From JAFNGF01 sp964567045 (GTDB lineage Bacteria > Planctomycetota > Phycisphaerae > Sedimentisphaerales > Anaerobacaceae): 9,226 nucleotides of DNA. Shown here in pieces: positions 1 to 6,933 of this stretch (position 1 is its first letter; the number at the start of each line of letters is the position of its first letter). Under the pieces are notes generated by a model. The model saw only the letters and a list, made by a program, of their open reading frames with translations. It had not been told where the DNA came from and did no database searches. The position numbers were made by a program, and so were the translations under genes. The stretch spans positions 1 through 9,226 of the forward strand of contig CAZMLE010000115.1 of NCBI GenBank assembly GCA_964567045.1, read 5' to 3'.

Positions 1-3000
1 CGTGGGCCAATACCTCGTTTATTACCACTGAGCCAGGCTCAGGAATAATGCCGGTGTCGTCCCAGCCTGGAGAGCCGCCGTAAAATGCGCTTGCCCGCCA
101 GGAGTCCTTCTCGTCCCAGCTATTTATGTCGGGATTGGCTGGGTTTACGATGGTCAGGGAAAAACCTTGCCCATCGGTAATGTCACGCCAGGCATCGCCG
201 TACCCGAATTCCAGAATCGTACTGTTCGTCGAGTCTTCGAGTTTGACATTTTCTCCACTGTTGGATAACCGGCCGTCATAAGGGCCTAAAACTTGTACGC
301 CGGCGGGTACAGTACACCGCGAGACAAACGCAGCTTGATTCTTCGCCACCGCCACATAACCACCGGCAGCTAAACTGATGTCTGGGAAGCTGAAAGAAAT
401 TCCCTCGGTGAATTTCACACCGGCCAGCAGAAGCGGGGCGGTTCCAATATTCTTTAGCTCGATGTACTCATACTCTTCGTTGTCAAATGCACCTCCTTCA
501 GCGGGGTTGTACATTACCTCAGTAATCCGCAGGTATCTTTGCTGATCGCTGGGATTGCCCGGGTAGGTAACGGTGCTGACCAGCGTGCCATTGCTATCGA
601 GCAGGTTTATAGTTTCGCCCCAACTGGAAAGATGCCCCTTATAGTTTCCCTGTACGAGCAATTGTTGTCCGCCCTTTGGGCTGGTCGTGCGATTGCGGAA
701 AGCCACCGCATTTGGCGTGACAAAGAGCGGACTACCTGCCGGGATGACCGTGCCTGGCGGAAAAATATGCTCTACAGCACCTTTCAGATGCCAGCCGGAA
801 ATGTCAACAGCAAATAAGTTAGGATTGATAAGCTGGATGTATTCTTCATCTTGGTTGCCGGATGCGGGGTTGAATTCAACGGTTCCAAAGTTGATGGTGA
901 AACTGTTTGGCTGGGCATCGGGGATGCCGGCATTCTGGTCGTAACCTGGATTATGTACGCTGTGATCCATAAACAGGTGCTTACGCCGGACCGCCAAATA
1001 ACTCGTTTTGATCAAGTTTACGTTATTGTTCCAGGAGGCACTTCCCAACTCGGTGCTAAGCTGGGCCTGCAATTCGTCGATTCTTTTTTCGAGCTTGAGC
1101 TGAGCTACGGGAGTACCCGGCGGCTGCAGAAGATCGTCCATCAGGGTCCGCAATCGGCGCAGGTACATCTGGCGAATTACGGGATTATCGTGAAGGGCGT
1201 CAATAAGACAATTCCACTGGCGGTCGTTCTTCTGGTGCTCGGAACATCCATAGAACGGGTGACTGGGTGAGCGGATGTCCCCCGGCCAATCCTGATCCGC
1301 AATGACGCCGCCAATCCCGTTGTTTAGACCGAAGGTAAGGTCCTTGTCCCACGGCAGGAACATCCACTCGTTAGTGCCGTTAGGATTATCGACAGGATCG
1401 CAAGTGTCACGGTAGGCGTAATAGTTCTTGTGGGTATGGTCGTTGTCGTGCATGATTACCGTGGAGGCCCAGTAATTGATCATTGCGGGGATATTGACGT
1501 TATCGAACACGAAAGTATTGCGGTTCGGATTGGTAGTGTTTATGCCGGCGGCCAGTGCCAGGAGATCGCCGGCGTCTTCATTCAAGCGGGTCTTTTTCCT
1601 ATGGATGCCTTCGCCGTCTATTTGTCCATTTTGCAGGTCGTCATACATTTTATATAGTGCGCCGTCCGGGTCGAGACCGGTTCGCCGAAGCAGATCTCGG
1701 TCCGGCTGCTCGATGAAAATGCGGACGTCGACGTAACTGCCGTTGCGTCGGACGTGCATTGGAAATGAAAGACAGCCCGGTTGGCCGGCGTTAACATACG
1801 TTTCCCAGGCTAAGACCTGACGCATATAGGTTGAATCGGCGCCACGCTCATTGAGGTTGAATTCATCCACGCGCGGAAAGTTCGGGTCGAAGCAAAAATG
1901 ATGCCCGTCGTTGAATTCAAACTTTCGCCCGTGAGTGGTGTAGCCGCCGCGCAAGCGGACGAAAACATTGTCATAAAATTCATTAAGATAAAACACCGAA
2001 GCCCGGGTGCCTGTGCGGGTCCCTTCGGCGCTGGTATTCTGCACGAAGTACTGCAATACCGGCAACTTAGTATTAATAGATGGATCGCGCACGACAGTGC
2101 CAAAGTATTCGGGCGATTGTCTTCTGCCGTCTTTTATGAGAAAGAGAGGGTTGATGGAAGGACTGCCCTTGATATCGGATGAGACCACCTTCCAGCGGAC
2201 CATATCACCGGGGCCGTATGCAACGAAAGGAATGATGCCCGCGTAAATGCCATCTCCCGCCGCAGCATCGCCGACCGTTCCGTTGTCCACCATGGGCACC
2301 GCGAGGTCCTGGCCAAAATTGACACGATAAAACAGCATTACTACAGCGACCGGATCGACCGTTTCTGTCACCTGGGCCGTGATAATTAGGTTCGCACCGA
2401 CGGTCGGTTGCGGCGGATTCTCGGTGACGTTACGGATAGCCGGTCCGAGGTCCGTGACGATTCCGCCGTTGATACCGCCAGGCGTCGGGTTGAAAAAGTA
2501 GCCTTCTACCACGGACGACAAATCAACCGTGTGGGTCCTGTTCACAGTGAGCTTTGGCAGTATCAGAAAATCAGAACTATTCGCACCTTTGTTTAGGCCG
2601 TGGATTGCCAGCACGTTCGCACCAATCTGAAGATAATCTATGTAATCGTCCGGAAGGGCAAACTCTTCAAAATTTATAGACGCACTATCAGGGTGGTCGA
2701 CGGTAGCAACGGAGTTCCATTGGGGGGCCGCCGGCGCGTTGGCCGAAGCTACAGGAGAGCCGTTGAGGTAGGCAATAAATCCGTCGTCATATTTCATCAG
2801 CAGCTTGAGCTGCTCCAAGCTGCTAAGATCATCTATCACAAAGGGGATACGAATATAACAGGTGCCGTTCTTGTTGTACAGTTGGGCTCTGACATCTAAT
2901 GCGATGTAACCTTCATAGCCTGAGCTTGCTTCGTACCCGACGCCGGTTTTGCCCGTGAGCCAGCCGCCACCTTCGGTAAAGTCTCTGTAAGTCCAGCTCA

Positions 3001-3751
3001 GACCAAGCGAGCCGTCCGTAGGTATCAGTGCCTTTGCGTTTGTGGACTCCGGCACAAGCACCAATGTAGTGCTCGTGCCGCTTTTAGTGCCTATGCCGTA
3101 AGAGATGTCGCCGAATTGCTGCGGGTACTTGTAGGCGTGCGCGATTGTCTTGCCGTCGGGCTTCACCAAGGCCAGGAAGCCCTCGCCGCTACCGAGCTGG
3201 AAATTGGTGTGCAACTGGCCATCGGGACTGTCACGATCTTTGCCTGAGGCGAAAATTATTTTGAACTGGCTGGGGCCAAGCTGGATAGATGCCAATTCCC
3301 ACCGGGTCAGATCATCGGCGTCATCAGTCAGATGCCAGCCATCCAGATTGACGCCCGTGTCCGCCAAATTATAAATCTCGATCCAGTCGGAGGAGTCGCC
3401 GTCTTCGTCCAGGAGATCTCCTGCGCCCAGCGGCGGCTTACTGCCTCCGCTTGGGGATGCCTTACGGCAGTTGAGTGCCATGAACTCGCTGATGACCACA
3501 GCATAATCTTTTTTGAGCCAGTTGTCGGCCAACAGAGCAAAGTCAACCACGTCCACATCGCCGTCGCCATCCAGGTCGGCTGGGTTGTCTATGGCACCGA
3601 GCCAGTGCTCAGCCAAGACACCAAGGTCTTCCAAATCCACTTGGCAGTCCCCGTTGAAGTCGCCTGCGGGACATTTGGCCTTGGCAGTGCCGGCCAGAGA
3701 TAAAGATAACGCCAGCAGAAAAAGCGGTATAGATGATGCTATTCTTTCCAT
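1..3751 (-). CDS. Secreted dockerin / lamin-tail / CotH-kinase multidomain protein (C-terminus off window)
   Basis: The minus-strand frame is open without a stop from the ATG at 3751 to the left edge (1250 codons), so the gene is 3'-truncated by the window. Residues 1-25 form a signal peptide (ERIASS, hydrophobic core, AKA cleavage site). Residues about 29-51 and 58-79 are two dockerin type I-like calcium loops (DFNGDCQVD and DLDGDGDVD, each ending in a W-L helix). A lamin-tail domain follows at about 84-205 (SSDWIEIYNL, LDGWHLTDD). Residues about 250-400 form a beta-rich module with the MKYDDGFIAYLNG motif. The CotH kinase region spans about 560-930, with HDNDHTHKNYYAYRD (768-782) and PWDKDLTFG (800-808). 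More lamin-tail domains lie at about 948-1065 and 1073-1185, and another begins at 1241. CotH proteins are atypical kinases, and the D residues of the DND and PWDKD motifs are present. I infer an exported surface or extracellular protein; substrate and partner are unknown. Having the dockerin pair at the N-terminus rather than the C-terminus is unusual by cellulosome standards but fits planctomycetes. Confidence 0.9.
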   Translation of the reverse strand, partial: MERIASSIPLFLLALSLSLAGTAKAKCPAGDFNGDCQVDLEDLGVLAEHWLGAIDNPADLDGDGDVDVVDFALLADNWLKKDYAVVISEFMALNCRKASPSGGSKPPLGAGDLLDEDGDSSDWIEIYNLADTGVNLDGWHLTDDADDLTRWELASIQLGPSQFKIIFASGKDRDSPDGQLHTNFQLGSGEGFLALVKPDGKTIAHAYKYPQQFGDISYGIGTKSGTSTTLVLVPESTNAKALIPTDGSLGLSWTYRDFTEGGGWLTGKTGVGYEASSGYEGYIALDVRAQLYNKNGTCYIRIPFVIDDLSSLEQLKLLMKYDDGFIAYLNGSPVASANAPAAPQWNSVATVDHPDSASINFEEFALPDDYIDYLQIGANVLAIHGLNKGANSSDFLILPKLTVNRTHTVDLSSVVEGYFFNPTPGGINGGIVTDLGPAIRNVTENPPQPTVGANLIITAQVTETVDPVAVVMLFYRVNFGQDLAVPMVDNGTVGDAAAGDGIYAGIIPFVAYGPGDMVRWKVVSSDIKGSPSINPLFLIKDGRRQSPEYFGTVVRDPSINTKLPVLQYFVQNTSAEGTRTGTRASVFYLNEFYDNVFVRLRGGYTTHGRKFEFNDGHHFCFDPNFPRVDEFNLNERGADSTYMRQVLAWETYVNAGQPGCLSFPMHVRRNGSYVDVRIFIEQPDRDLLRRTGLDPDGALYKMYDDLQNGQIDGEGIHRKKTRLNEDAGDLLALAAGINTTNPNRNTFVFDNVNIPAMINYWASTVIMHDNDHTHKNYYAYRDTCDPVDNPNGTNEWMFLPWDKDLTFGLNNGIGGVIADQDWPGDIRSPSHPFYGCSEHQKNDRQWNCLIDALHDNPVIRQMYLRRLRTLMDDLLQPPGTPVAQLKLEKRIDELQAQLSTELGSASWNNNVNLIKTSYLAVRRKHLFMDHSVHNPGYDQNAGIPDAQPNSFTINFGTVEFNPASGNQDEEYIQLINPNLFAVDISGWHLKGAVEHIFPPGTVIPAGSPLFVTPNAVAFRNRTTSPKGGQQLLVQGNYKGHLSSWGETINLLDSNGTLVSTVTYPGNPSDQQRYLRITEVMYNPAEGGAFDNEEYEYIELKNIGTAPLLLAGVKFTEGISFSFPDISLAAGGYVAVAKNQAAFVSRCTVPAGVQVLGPYDGRLSNSGENVKLEDSTNSTILEFGYGDAWRDITDGQGFSLTIVNPANPDINSWDEKDSWRASAFYGGSPGWDDTGIIPEPGSVVINEVLAH

Positions 3752-3781
3752 AAACGTCACAATTCGACCTGACACGTGCCT

Positions 3782-3811
3782 ATTTTAGCATATCGCAGGG
3801 TCGCCAGTCAA
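3782..3811 (-). promoter_or_regulatory. Sigma70-type promoter of the CotH/lamin-tail gene
   Basis: Read on the minus strand, TTGACT (3811-3806) is followed after 18 bases by TAAAAT (3787-3782). The -10 is preceded by TGC, which makes an extended -10. The predicted start of transcription is near 3775, giving a leader of about 25 bases before the ATG at 3751. No strong Shine-Dalgarno is seen in that leader; the closest is a GG-containing stretch about 15 bases upstream. A GTG three codons upstream is a possible alternative start. Motif matching only. Confidence 0.6.
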
Positions 3812-3841
3812 TGCTGTCCCGGCAGAAGGGTACTCAGGTTC

Positions 3842-3847
3842 TATAAT
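3842..3847 (+). promoter_or_regulatory. Possible -10 box for the beta-CASP RNase gene
   Basis: TATAAT is a perfect -10 hexamer, but nothing close to TTGACA lies 16-18 bases upstream. A perfect TTGACA is present at 3856-3861, yet no matching -10 follows at normal spacing. The gene start at 3957 is about 105 bases beyond the start implied by this box, so the leader would contain both hairpins described below. Weak call. Confidence 0.3.
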
Positions 3848-3872
3848 AGCCTTGCTTGACACTACTTGCCGG

Positions 3873-3888
3873 TCCGCCCAAAGGCGGA
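3873..3888 (+). repeat. Small perfect inverted repeat in the RNase leader
   Basis: TCCGCC (3873-3878) and GGCGGA (3883-3888) pair perfectly around a CAAA loop, giving a 6-bp GC-rich stem. It lies between the putative promoter and the larger hairpin at 3905-3940. No T-run follows, so it does not look like an intrinsic terminator. It could be a leader-RNA element or a degenerate palindromic repeat; the role is unknown. Confidence 0.55.
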
Positions 3889-3904
3889 TAGAATCTGCTG
3901 TCGA

Positions 3905-3940
3905 CCCCCGCGTCTTCCTGTCGCAAGACAGGAGCGGGGG
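3905..3940 (+). repeat. Strong bulged hairpin immediately upstream of the RNase ribosome binding site
   Basis: The outer stem is CCCCCGC (3905-3911) with GCGGGGG (3934-3940). The inner stem is TCCTGTC (3916-3922) with GACAGGA (3927-3933), closed by a GCAA tetraloop of the GNRA type. The only unpaired bases apart from the loop are GTCT (3912-3915). The structure ends 5 bases before the AAGGG ribosome binding site. The CCCCCGC/GCGGGGG arms recur inside the downstream gene at 4444-4461. It may act in RNA stability or translation control, or be a copy of a dispersed palindromic repeat. No poly-T tail follows it on the plus strand. Confidence 0.65.
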
Positions 3941-3945
3941 CTGAT

Positions 3946-3950
3946 AAGGG
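3946..3950 (+). promoter_or_regulatory. Ribosome binding site fixing the RNase start
   Basis: AAGGG lies 6 bases before the ATG at 3957. This supports that start, as does the immediate family-typical N-terminus (MQIKLRFLGAAQNVTGS). Confidence 0.6.
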
Positions 3951-3956
3951 CAAATA

Positions 3957-5399
3957 ATGCAAATAAAGCTCAGATTTCTCGGCGCAGCCCAAAATGTTAC
4001 CGGTTCTCGGCACCTGCTGGAAGTCAATGGAATGCGCGTGCTGGTAGATTGCGGGCTATATCAGGAACGACATCTGCTGGCAAGAAACTGGGAGGCGTTT
4101 GCTGTAGCCCCTGATAGCATAGATGCGGTACTGTTGACTCACGCGCATCTGGACCATTGTGGCTTGTTGCCCAAGCTGGTTCGAGAAGGATTCAAGGGCA
4201 AGATATACTGCACCGCTGCTACGGCAGAAATTGCGCGGCTAATATTATTGGATTCGGCCAAATTACAAGAGGAAGATGCCCAGTTCAAGCGCAGAAGGCA
4301 CGAGCGTGAGGCCCGAAAGGGTCCATACCCGGTTGTTCCGCTGTACACTCAAGCTGACGCTGAGGCGTGCTTTCCACAATTTTCACCGGTCAAATATAAA
4401 CAGCCCATCAGGATCAGCCCCTGCTTTCGCAGGGGCAAGCTTGCCCCCGCGCAGGCGGGGGTTCAGGCGACTTTCTGCGATGCCGGGCATGTGCTCGGCT
4501 CTTCGATAATAAAAGTTACCGCCGGAGAAGATGGACAGGCCAGAAGCGTCTTATTCTCGGGAGACATCGGCAGACCCGATAGACCCATCGTGCATAATCC
4601 GGCTTATGTTGACCAGGCCGACTACGTCCTGGTCGAGTCCACCTATGGCGACAGAATCCATCAGGGCCGCGAGGATATGAAAAAGGCGATCGCTGAGGTG
4701 ATAAATTCGACCAGGCGGGTACGCGGCAACATCATCGTTCCAAGTTTTGCGCTGGAACGCTCCCAAGAAGTTCTATACTACATAAATGAACTTGTGCTGG
4801 AAAAGACTGTGCCGCACCTTTCGGTCTTTCTGGATAGTCCTATGGCTACAAGCATCACCAGGATTTTCGAACAGCATCCGGAGCTTTATGACCATGAGCT
4901 AACTGAGTATATCGAAAAGCACAAATCGCCGTTTAGATTTCCGGGCCTTAAAATGGTTGAGACTGTGGCGGCGTCTAAGGCGATTAACCGCATGAAAAAG
5001 ACGATTATGATTATAGCGGGGTCCGGAATGTGTACTGGCGGAAGGATAAAACACCACTTGGTTAATAACATTTCCAGACCCGAAAGTACGATAATGTTTG
5101 TCGGCTATCAGGCAATCGGCACGCTCGGCAGACGCATTGTTGATGGGGAAAAGCAGGTCAGGATACTCGGCAGAGAATATCCGGTCAGGGCCAGAGTCGT
5201 GCAAATAAACGGTTTCTCAGCCCACGCCGACAGGGACGAGCTTTTGAAATGGCTAAGCGGGCTGAAAAAGCCGCCCAGGCGAGTCTTTGTCGTGCACGGT
5301 GAGCCGGAAAGTGCACAGAACTTCGGCGATTATTTAAAAGAAAAAACAGGGTGGCAGGTCAATGTACCTGCCTATCAGGATGAGGTCGTCCTGGATTGA
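3957..5399 (+). CDS. Beta-CASP metallo-beta-lactamase-fold RNase (CPSF/Ysh1-like)
   Basis: This 480-residue protein has the complete metallo-beta-lactamase core: D31, HAHLDH at 62-67, the DAGHVLGS histidine H178 and SGDIG with D203. The beta-CASP and RNA-specificity part follows, with VESTYGD (E227), GSGMCTGGR (355-363), VGYQAIGTLGRR (382-393), FSAHAD (420-425) and VVHGEP (445-450). Family members are zinc-dependent endo/exoribonucleases of the cytoplasm, related to eukaryotic CPSF73; a role in RNA processing or decay is inferred. The oddity is at residues 156-167 (CFRRGKLAPAQA). They interrupt an otherwise normal ISP-GVQATF-DAGH stretch and are encoded by a double palindrome (see the repeat at 4417-4461). 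No active-site residue is lost. The start is supported by AAGGG at 3946-3950. The gene is divergent from the CotH gene and is followed by the separately promoted restriction-modification operon, with no clear terminator between. Confidence 0.95.
   Translation: MQIKLRFLGAAQNVTGSRHLLEVNGMRVLVDCGLYQERHLLARNWEAFAVAPDSIDAVLLTHAHLDHCGLLPKLVREGFKGKIYCTAATAEIARLILLDSAKLQEEDAQFKRRRHEREARKGPYPVVPLYTQADAEACFPQFSPVKYKQPIRISPCFRRGKLAPAQAGVQATFCDAGHVLGSSIIKVTAGEDGQARSVLFSGDIGRPDRPIVHNPAYVDQADYVLVESTYGDRIHQGREDMKKAIAEVINSTRRVRGNIIVPSFALERSQEVLYYINELVLEKTVPHLSVFLDSPMATSITRIFEQHPELYDHELTEYIEKHKSPFRFPGLKMVETVAASKAINRMKKTIMIIAGSGMCTGGRIKHHLVNNISRPESTIMFVGYQAIGTLGRRIVDGEKQVRILGREYPVRARVVQINGFSAHADRDELLKWLSGLKKPPRRVFVVHGEPESAQNFGDYLKEKTGWQVNVPAYQDEVVLD
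4417..4461 (+). repeat. Palindromic element inserted in frame within the RNase gene
   Basis: Two adjacent perfect hairpins are present: GCCCCTGC (4417-4424) with GCAGGGGC (4429-4436) around TTTC, and CCCCCGC (4444-4450) with GCGGGGG (4455-4461) around GCAG. The region between and across them, 4432-4447, is itself a 16-base perfect palindrome centred on AAGCTT. Removing 36 bases (4422-4457, codons for residues 156-167) restores a typical family sequence, ISP joined to GVQATF. This resembles protein-coding palindromic elements of the kind known from Rickettsia (RPE), but I do not claim homology to those. Confidence 0.7.
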
Positions 5400-5433
5400 A
5401 ATGTATCCTATCCGAGCAAAAAGCCCCAATCGG

Positions 5434-5463
5434 TTGACATATTCCTGCTAACACTTGTATACT
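5434..5463 (+). promoter_or_regulatory. Sigma70-type promoter of the restriction-modification operon
   Basis: A perfect TTGACA (5434-5439) is followed after 18 bases by TATACT (5458-5463, five of six consensus). The predicted transcription start is near 5470, about 30 bases before the methyltransferase start. Two direct copies of ACTTGT (5453-5458 and 5461-5466) flank and overlap the -10. They may be chance or a weak operator; no controller-protein gene is seen nearby. Confidence 0.65.
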
Positions 5464-5485
5464 TGTTAATCAATATCTTGCTCTT

Positions 5486-5490
5486 GAGGG
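5486..5490 (+). promoter_or_regulatory. Ribosome binding site of the methyltransferase
   Basis: GAGGG lies 9 bases before the GTG at 5500. A second GAGG (5494-5497) lies 5 bases before the next codon, TTG at 5503. Either non-ATG codon could therefore be the real start; the two choices differ by one residue. Confidence 0.45.
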
Positions 5491-5499
5491 TATGAGGTA

Positions 5500-6933
5500 G
5501 TGTTGAACATAGCCGAAAAACTTGAAATTAAACCTTCCACACCGGAATCTGCGCTAAGAGAGATTCAGCGTCTTGACCATGAATTGTTGCAACATTATAA
5601 AGACAAGTTTGTAATAGGTACCTCTCTAACTCGTTCGCTCGTCAGTTTTCAGGCTAATAAAAGCAGAGCCTTTTACCGCTGGTATAAATACAAAGAAGCA
5701 TTCTCTGCTTCTTTAGTTGAATATCTGTTTCACAAATATGAAATTGCAACAGGGAGAATCTTAGACCCGTTCGCGGGTACCGGAACGGCACTATTTGTGG
5801 CAAGCGCTCAAGGAATAAGTGCAGACGGTATTGAACTATTACCAATCGGCCAGCAAGTCATTAGCACGAAGAAACTCCTGGAGTCGGAGTTTACAGAAGA
5901 GGACTTTGCCAAGCTAAGACTTTGGTCAAGCGCGCGGCCTTGGGAACAATCGGATATTAGACAACCCTTGACGGAATTACGAATTACCAGGGGTGCTTAC
6001 CCCCAGCGGACTCGAGATGCGATTGAGAAATACATGGGCGCATGCCAAAAGGAAAACCATCGCGTTCAAGTCGTTTTGCGTTTTGCTTTGCTATGTGTTC
6101 TAGAGTCGCTAAGCTACACACGGAAGGATGGGCAATATCTTCGTTGGGATTATCGATCTGGTCGCCAGGTAGGCAAAAAGCTATTTGATAAAGGGTCAAT
6201 ACTCGACTTTGAACGGGCTGTCTCCGCAAAGATAGAAGAAATTGTCTACGACTTACGCCCTCAAGAAGGCCAGCTTGGGCTTTTCCCTGCTGAAAGGTTT
6301 GAGGGCGATATCCATTTGTATAACAGTTCCTGTCTTGAGGTATTGCCAACTTTGCCGGATGCGATATATGACGCGATAATAACTTCACCCCCGTACTGTA
6401 ATCGGTACGACTATACTCGGACTTATGCCTTGGAATTGGCGCTACTCGGCACAGACGAGAAAGGATTAGTCAGACTAAGACAACAGATGCTAAGTTGTAC
6501 GGTTGAAAACCGAGCTAAGGACCTTTTACAGATTAATCCTCGCTGGACAACCGCAATTGACGCAGCCAACCAGCAGGAATTATTGCAGGCCATTCTTAGG
6601 TATCTGGATGGTCAGAAGGAACAGGGTCTTTTGAATAATAACGGTATCCCGCGGATGGTTCGGGGTTACTTTTACGAAATGGCTTGCGCTATTGTGGAGT
6701 CCTCACGAGTGATGAAGAAGGATGGACCGCTTTTCATGGTTAATGACAATGTTCGTTATGCTGGAGCAAGTATTTCGGTCGATATGATTCTGTCGAGTAT
6801 CGCAGAGAGATTAGGCTTTTGCGTCGAAAATATCATTGTGTTGCCCGGCGATAAGGGTAATAGTAGCCAGCAGATGGGAGAGCATGGACGTGAACCTTTG
6901 CGGAAATGCATTTATGTTTGGAGAAAAGCCTAA
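5500..6933 (+). CDS. Type II DNA methyltransferase, TSPPY type (probably N4-cytosine), partner of an AvaI/BsoBI-like endonuclease
   Basis: This 477-residue protein starts at GTG (or TTG one base-triplet later). The S-adenosylmethionine-binding motif I is DPFAGTGT at 89-96, followed by an acidic strand (DGIELL, 109-114). The catalytic motif IV, TSPPY at 295-299, is preceded by a GDIHLYNSSCLEVLP stretch (269-283). SPPY is usual for N4-cytosine enzymes, while N6-adenine enzymes mostly carry DPPY or NPPY. The roughly 180 residues between the two motifs probably hold target recognition. It should methylate the site cut by the next gene, inferred as CYCGRG, to protect the chromosome. From memory, M.AvaI is an N4-cytosine enzyme of similar size. 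Its stop overlaps the endonuclease start by one base, which implies translational coupling. The gene looks more AT-rich by eye than the flanking genes, which fits horizontal acquisition. Confidence 0.92.
   Translation: MLNIAEKLEIKPSTPESALREIQRLDHELLQHYKDKFVIGTSLTRSLVSFQANKSRAFYRWYKYKEAFSASLVEYLFHKYEIATGRILDPFAGTGTALFVASAQGISADGIELLPIGQQVISTKKLLESEFTEEDFAKLRLWSSARPWEQSDIRQPLTELRITRGAYPQRTRDAIEKYMGACQKENHRVQVVLRFALLCVLESLSYTRKDGQYLRWDYRSGRQVGKKLFDKGSILDFERAVSAKIEEIVYDLRPQEGQLGLFPAERFEGDIHLYNSSCLEVLPTLPDAIYDAIITSPPYCNRYDYTRTYALELALLGTDEKGLVRLRQQMLSCTVENRAKDLLQINPRWTTAIDAANQQELLQAILRYLDGQKEQGLLNNNGIPRMVRGYFYEMACAIVESSRVMKKDGPLFMVNDNVRYAGASISVDMILSSIAERLGFCVENIIVLPGDKGNSSQQMGEHGREPLRKCIYVWRKA
6920..6923 (+). 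promoter_or_regulatory. Ribosome binding site deciding the endonuclease start
   Basis: GGAG lies 9 bases before the ATG at 6933, inside the last codons of the methyltransferase. The earlier in-frame ATG at 6906 has no well-spaced Shine-Dalgarno and would give a 27-base overlap, so 6933 is preferred. ATG at 6939 remains possible. Confidence 0.5.

Noticed and set aside
539..2899. Several plus-strand open frames of 60-140 codons across the left third
   Set aside because: They lie opposite the continuous minus-strand CotH/lamin-tail frame, have no domain signal and no consistent ribosome binding sites. They are shadows.
3856..3870. Possible sigma54 promoter (TTGACAC ... TTGCC) before the RNase gene
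   Set aside because: It lacks the GG at -24, and the spacing between the two elements is one base short.
4417..4461. Intrinsic terminator inside the RNase gene
   Set aside because: The hairpins have no T-run after them and the reading frame continues through to the conserved C-terminal motifs.
5413..5434. Possible terminator after the RNase gene (CCGA ... TCGG)
   Set aside because: The stem is only 4 bp with a long loop and has no T-run.
5492..5500. ATG at 5492 as a start or tiny leader peptide before the methyltransferase
   Set aside because: It runs only ATG AGG TAG, is out of frame with the gene and overlaps the ribosome binding region.
6906..6932. Earlier ATG as the endonuclease start
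   Set aside because: No well-placed Shine-Dalgarno. The ATG at 6933 has GGAG at good spacing and the classic one-base overlap with the methyltransferase stop.
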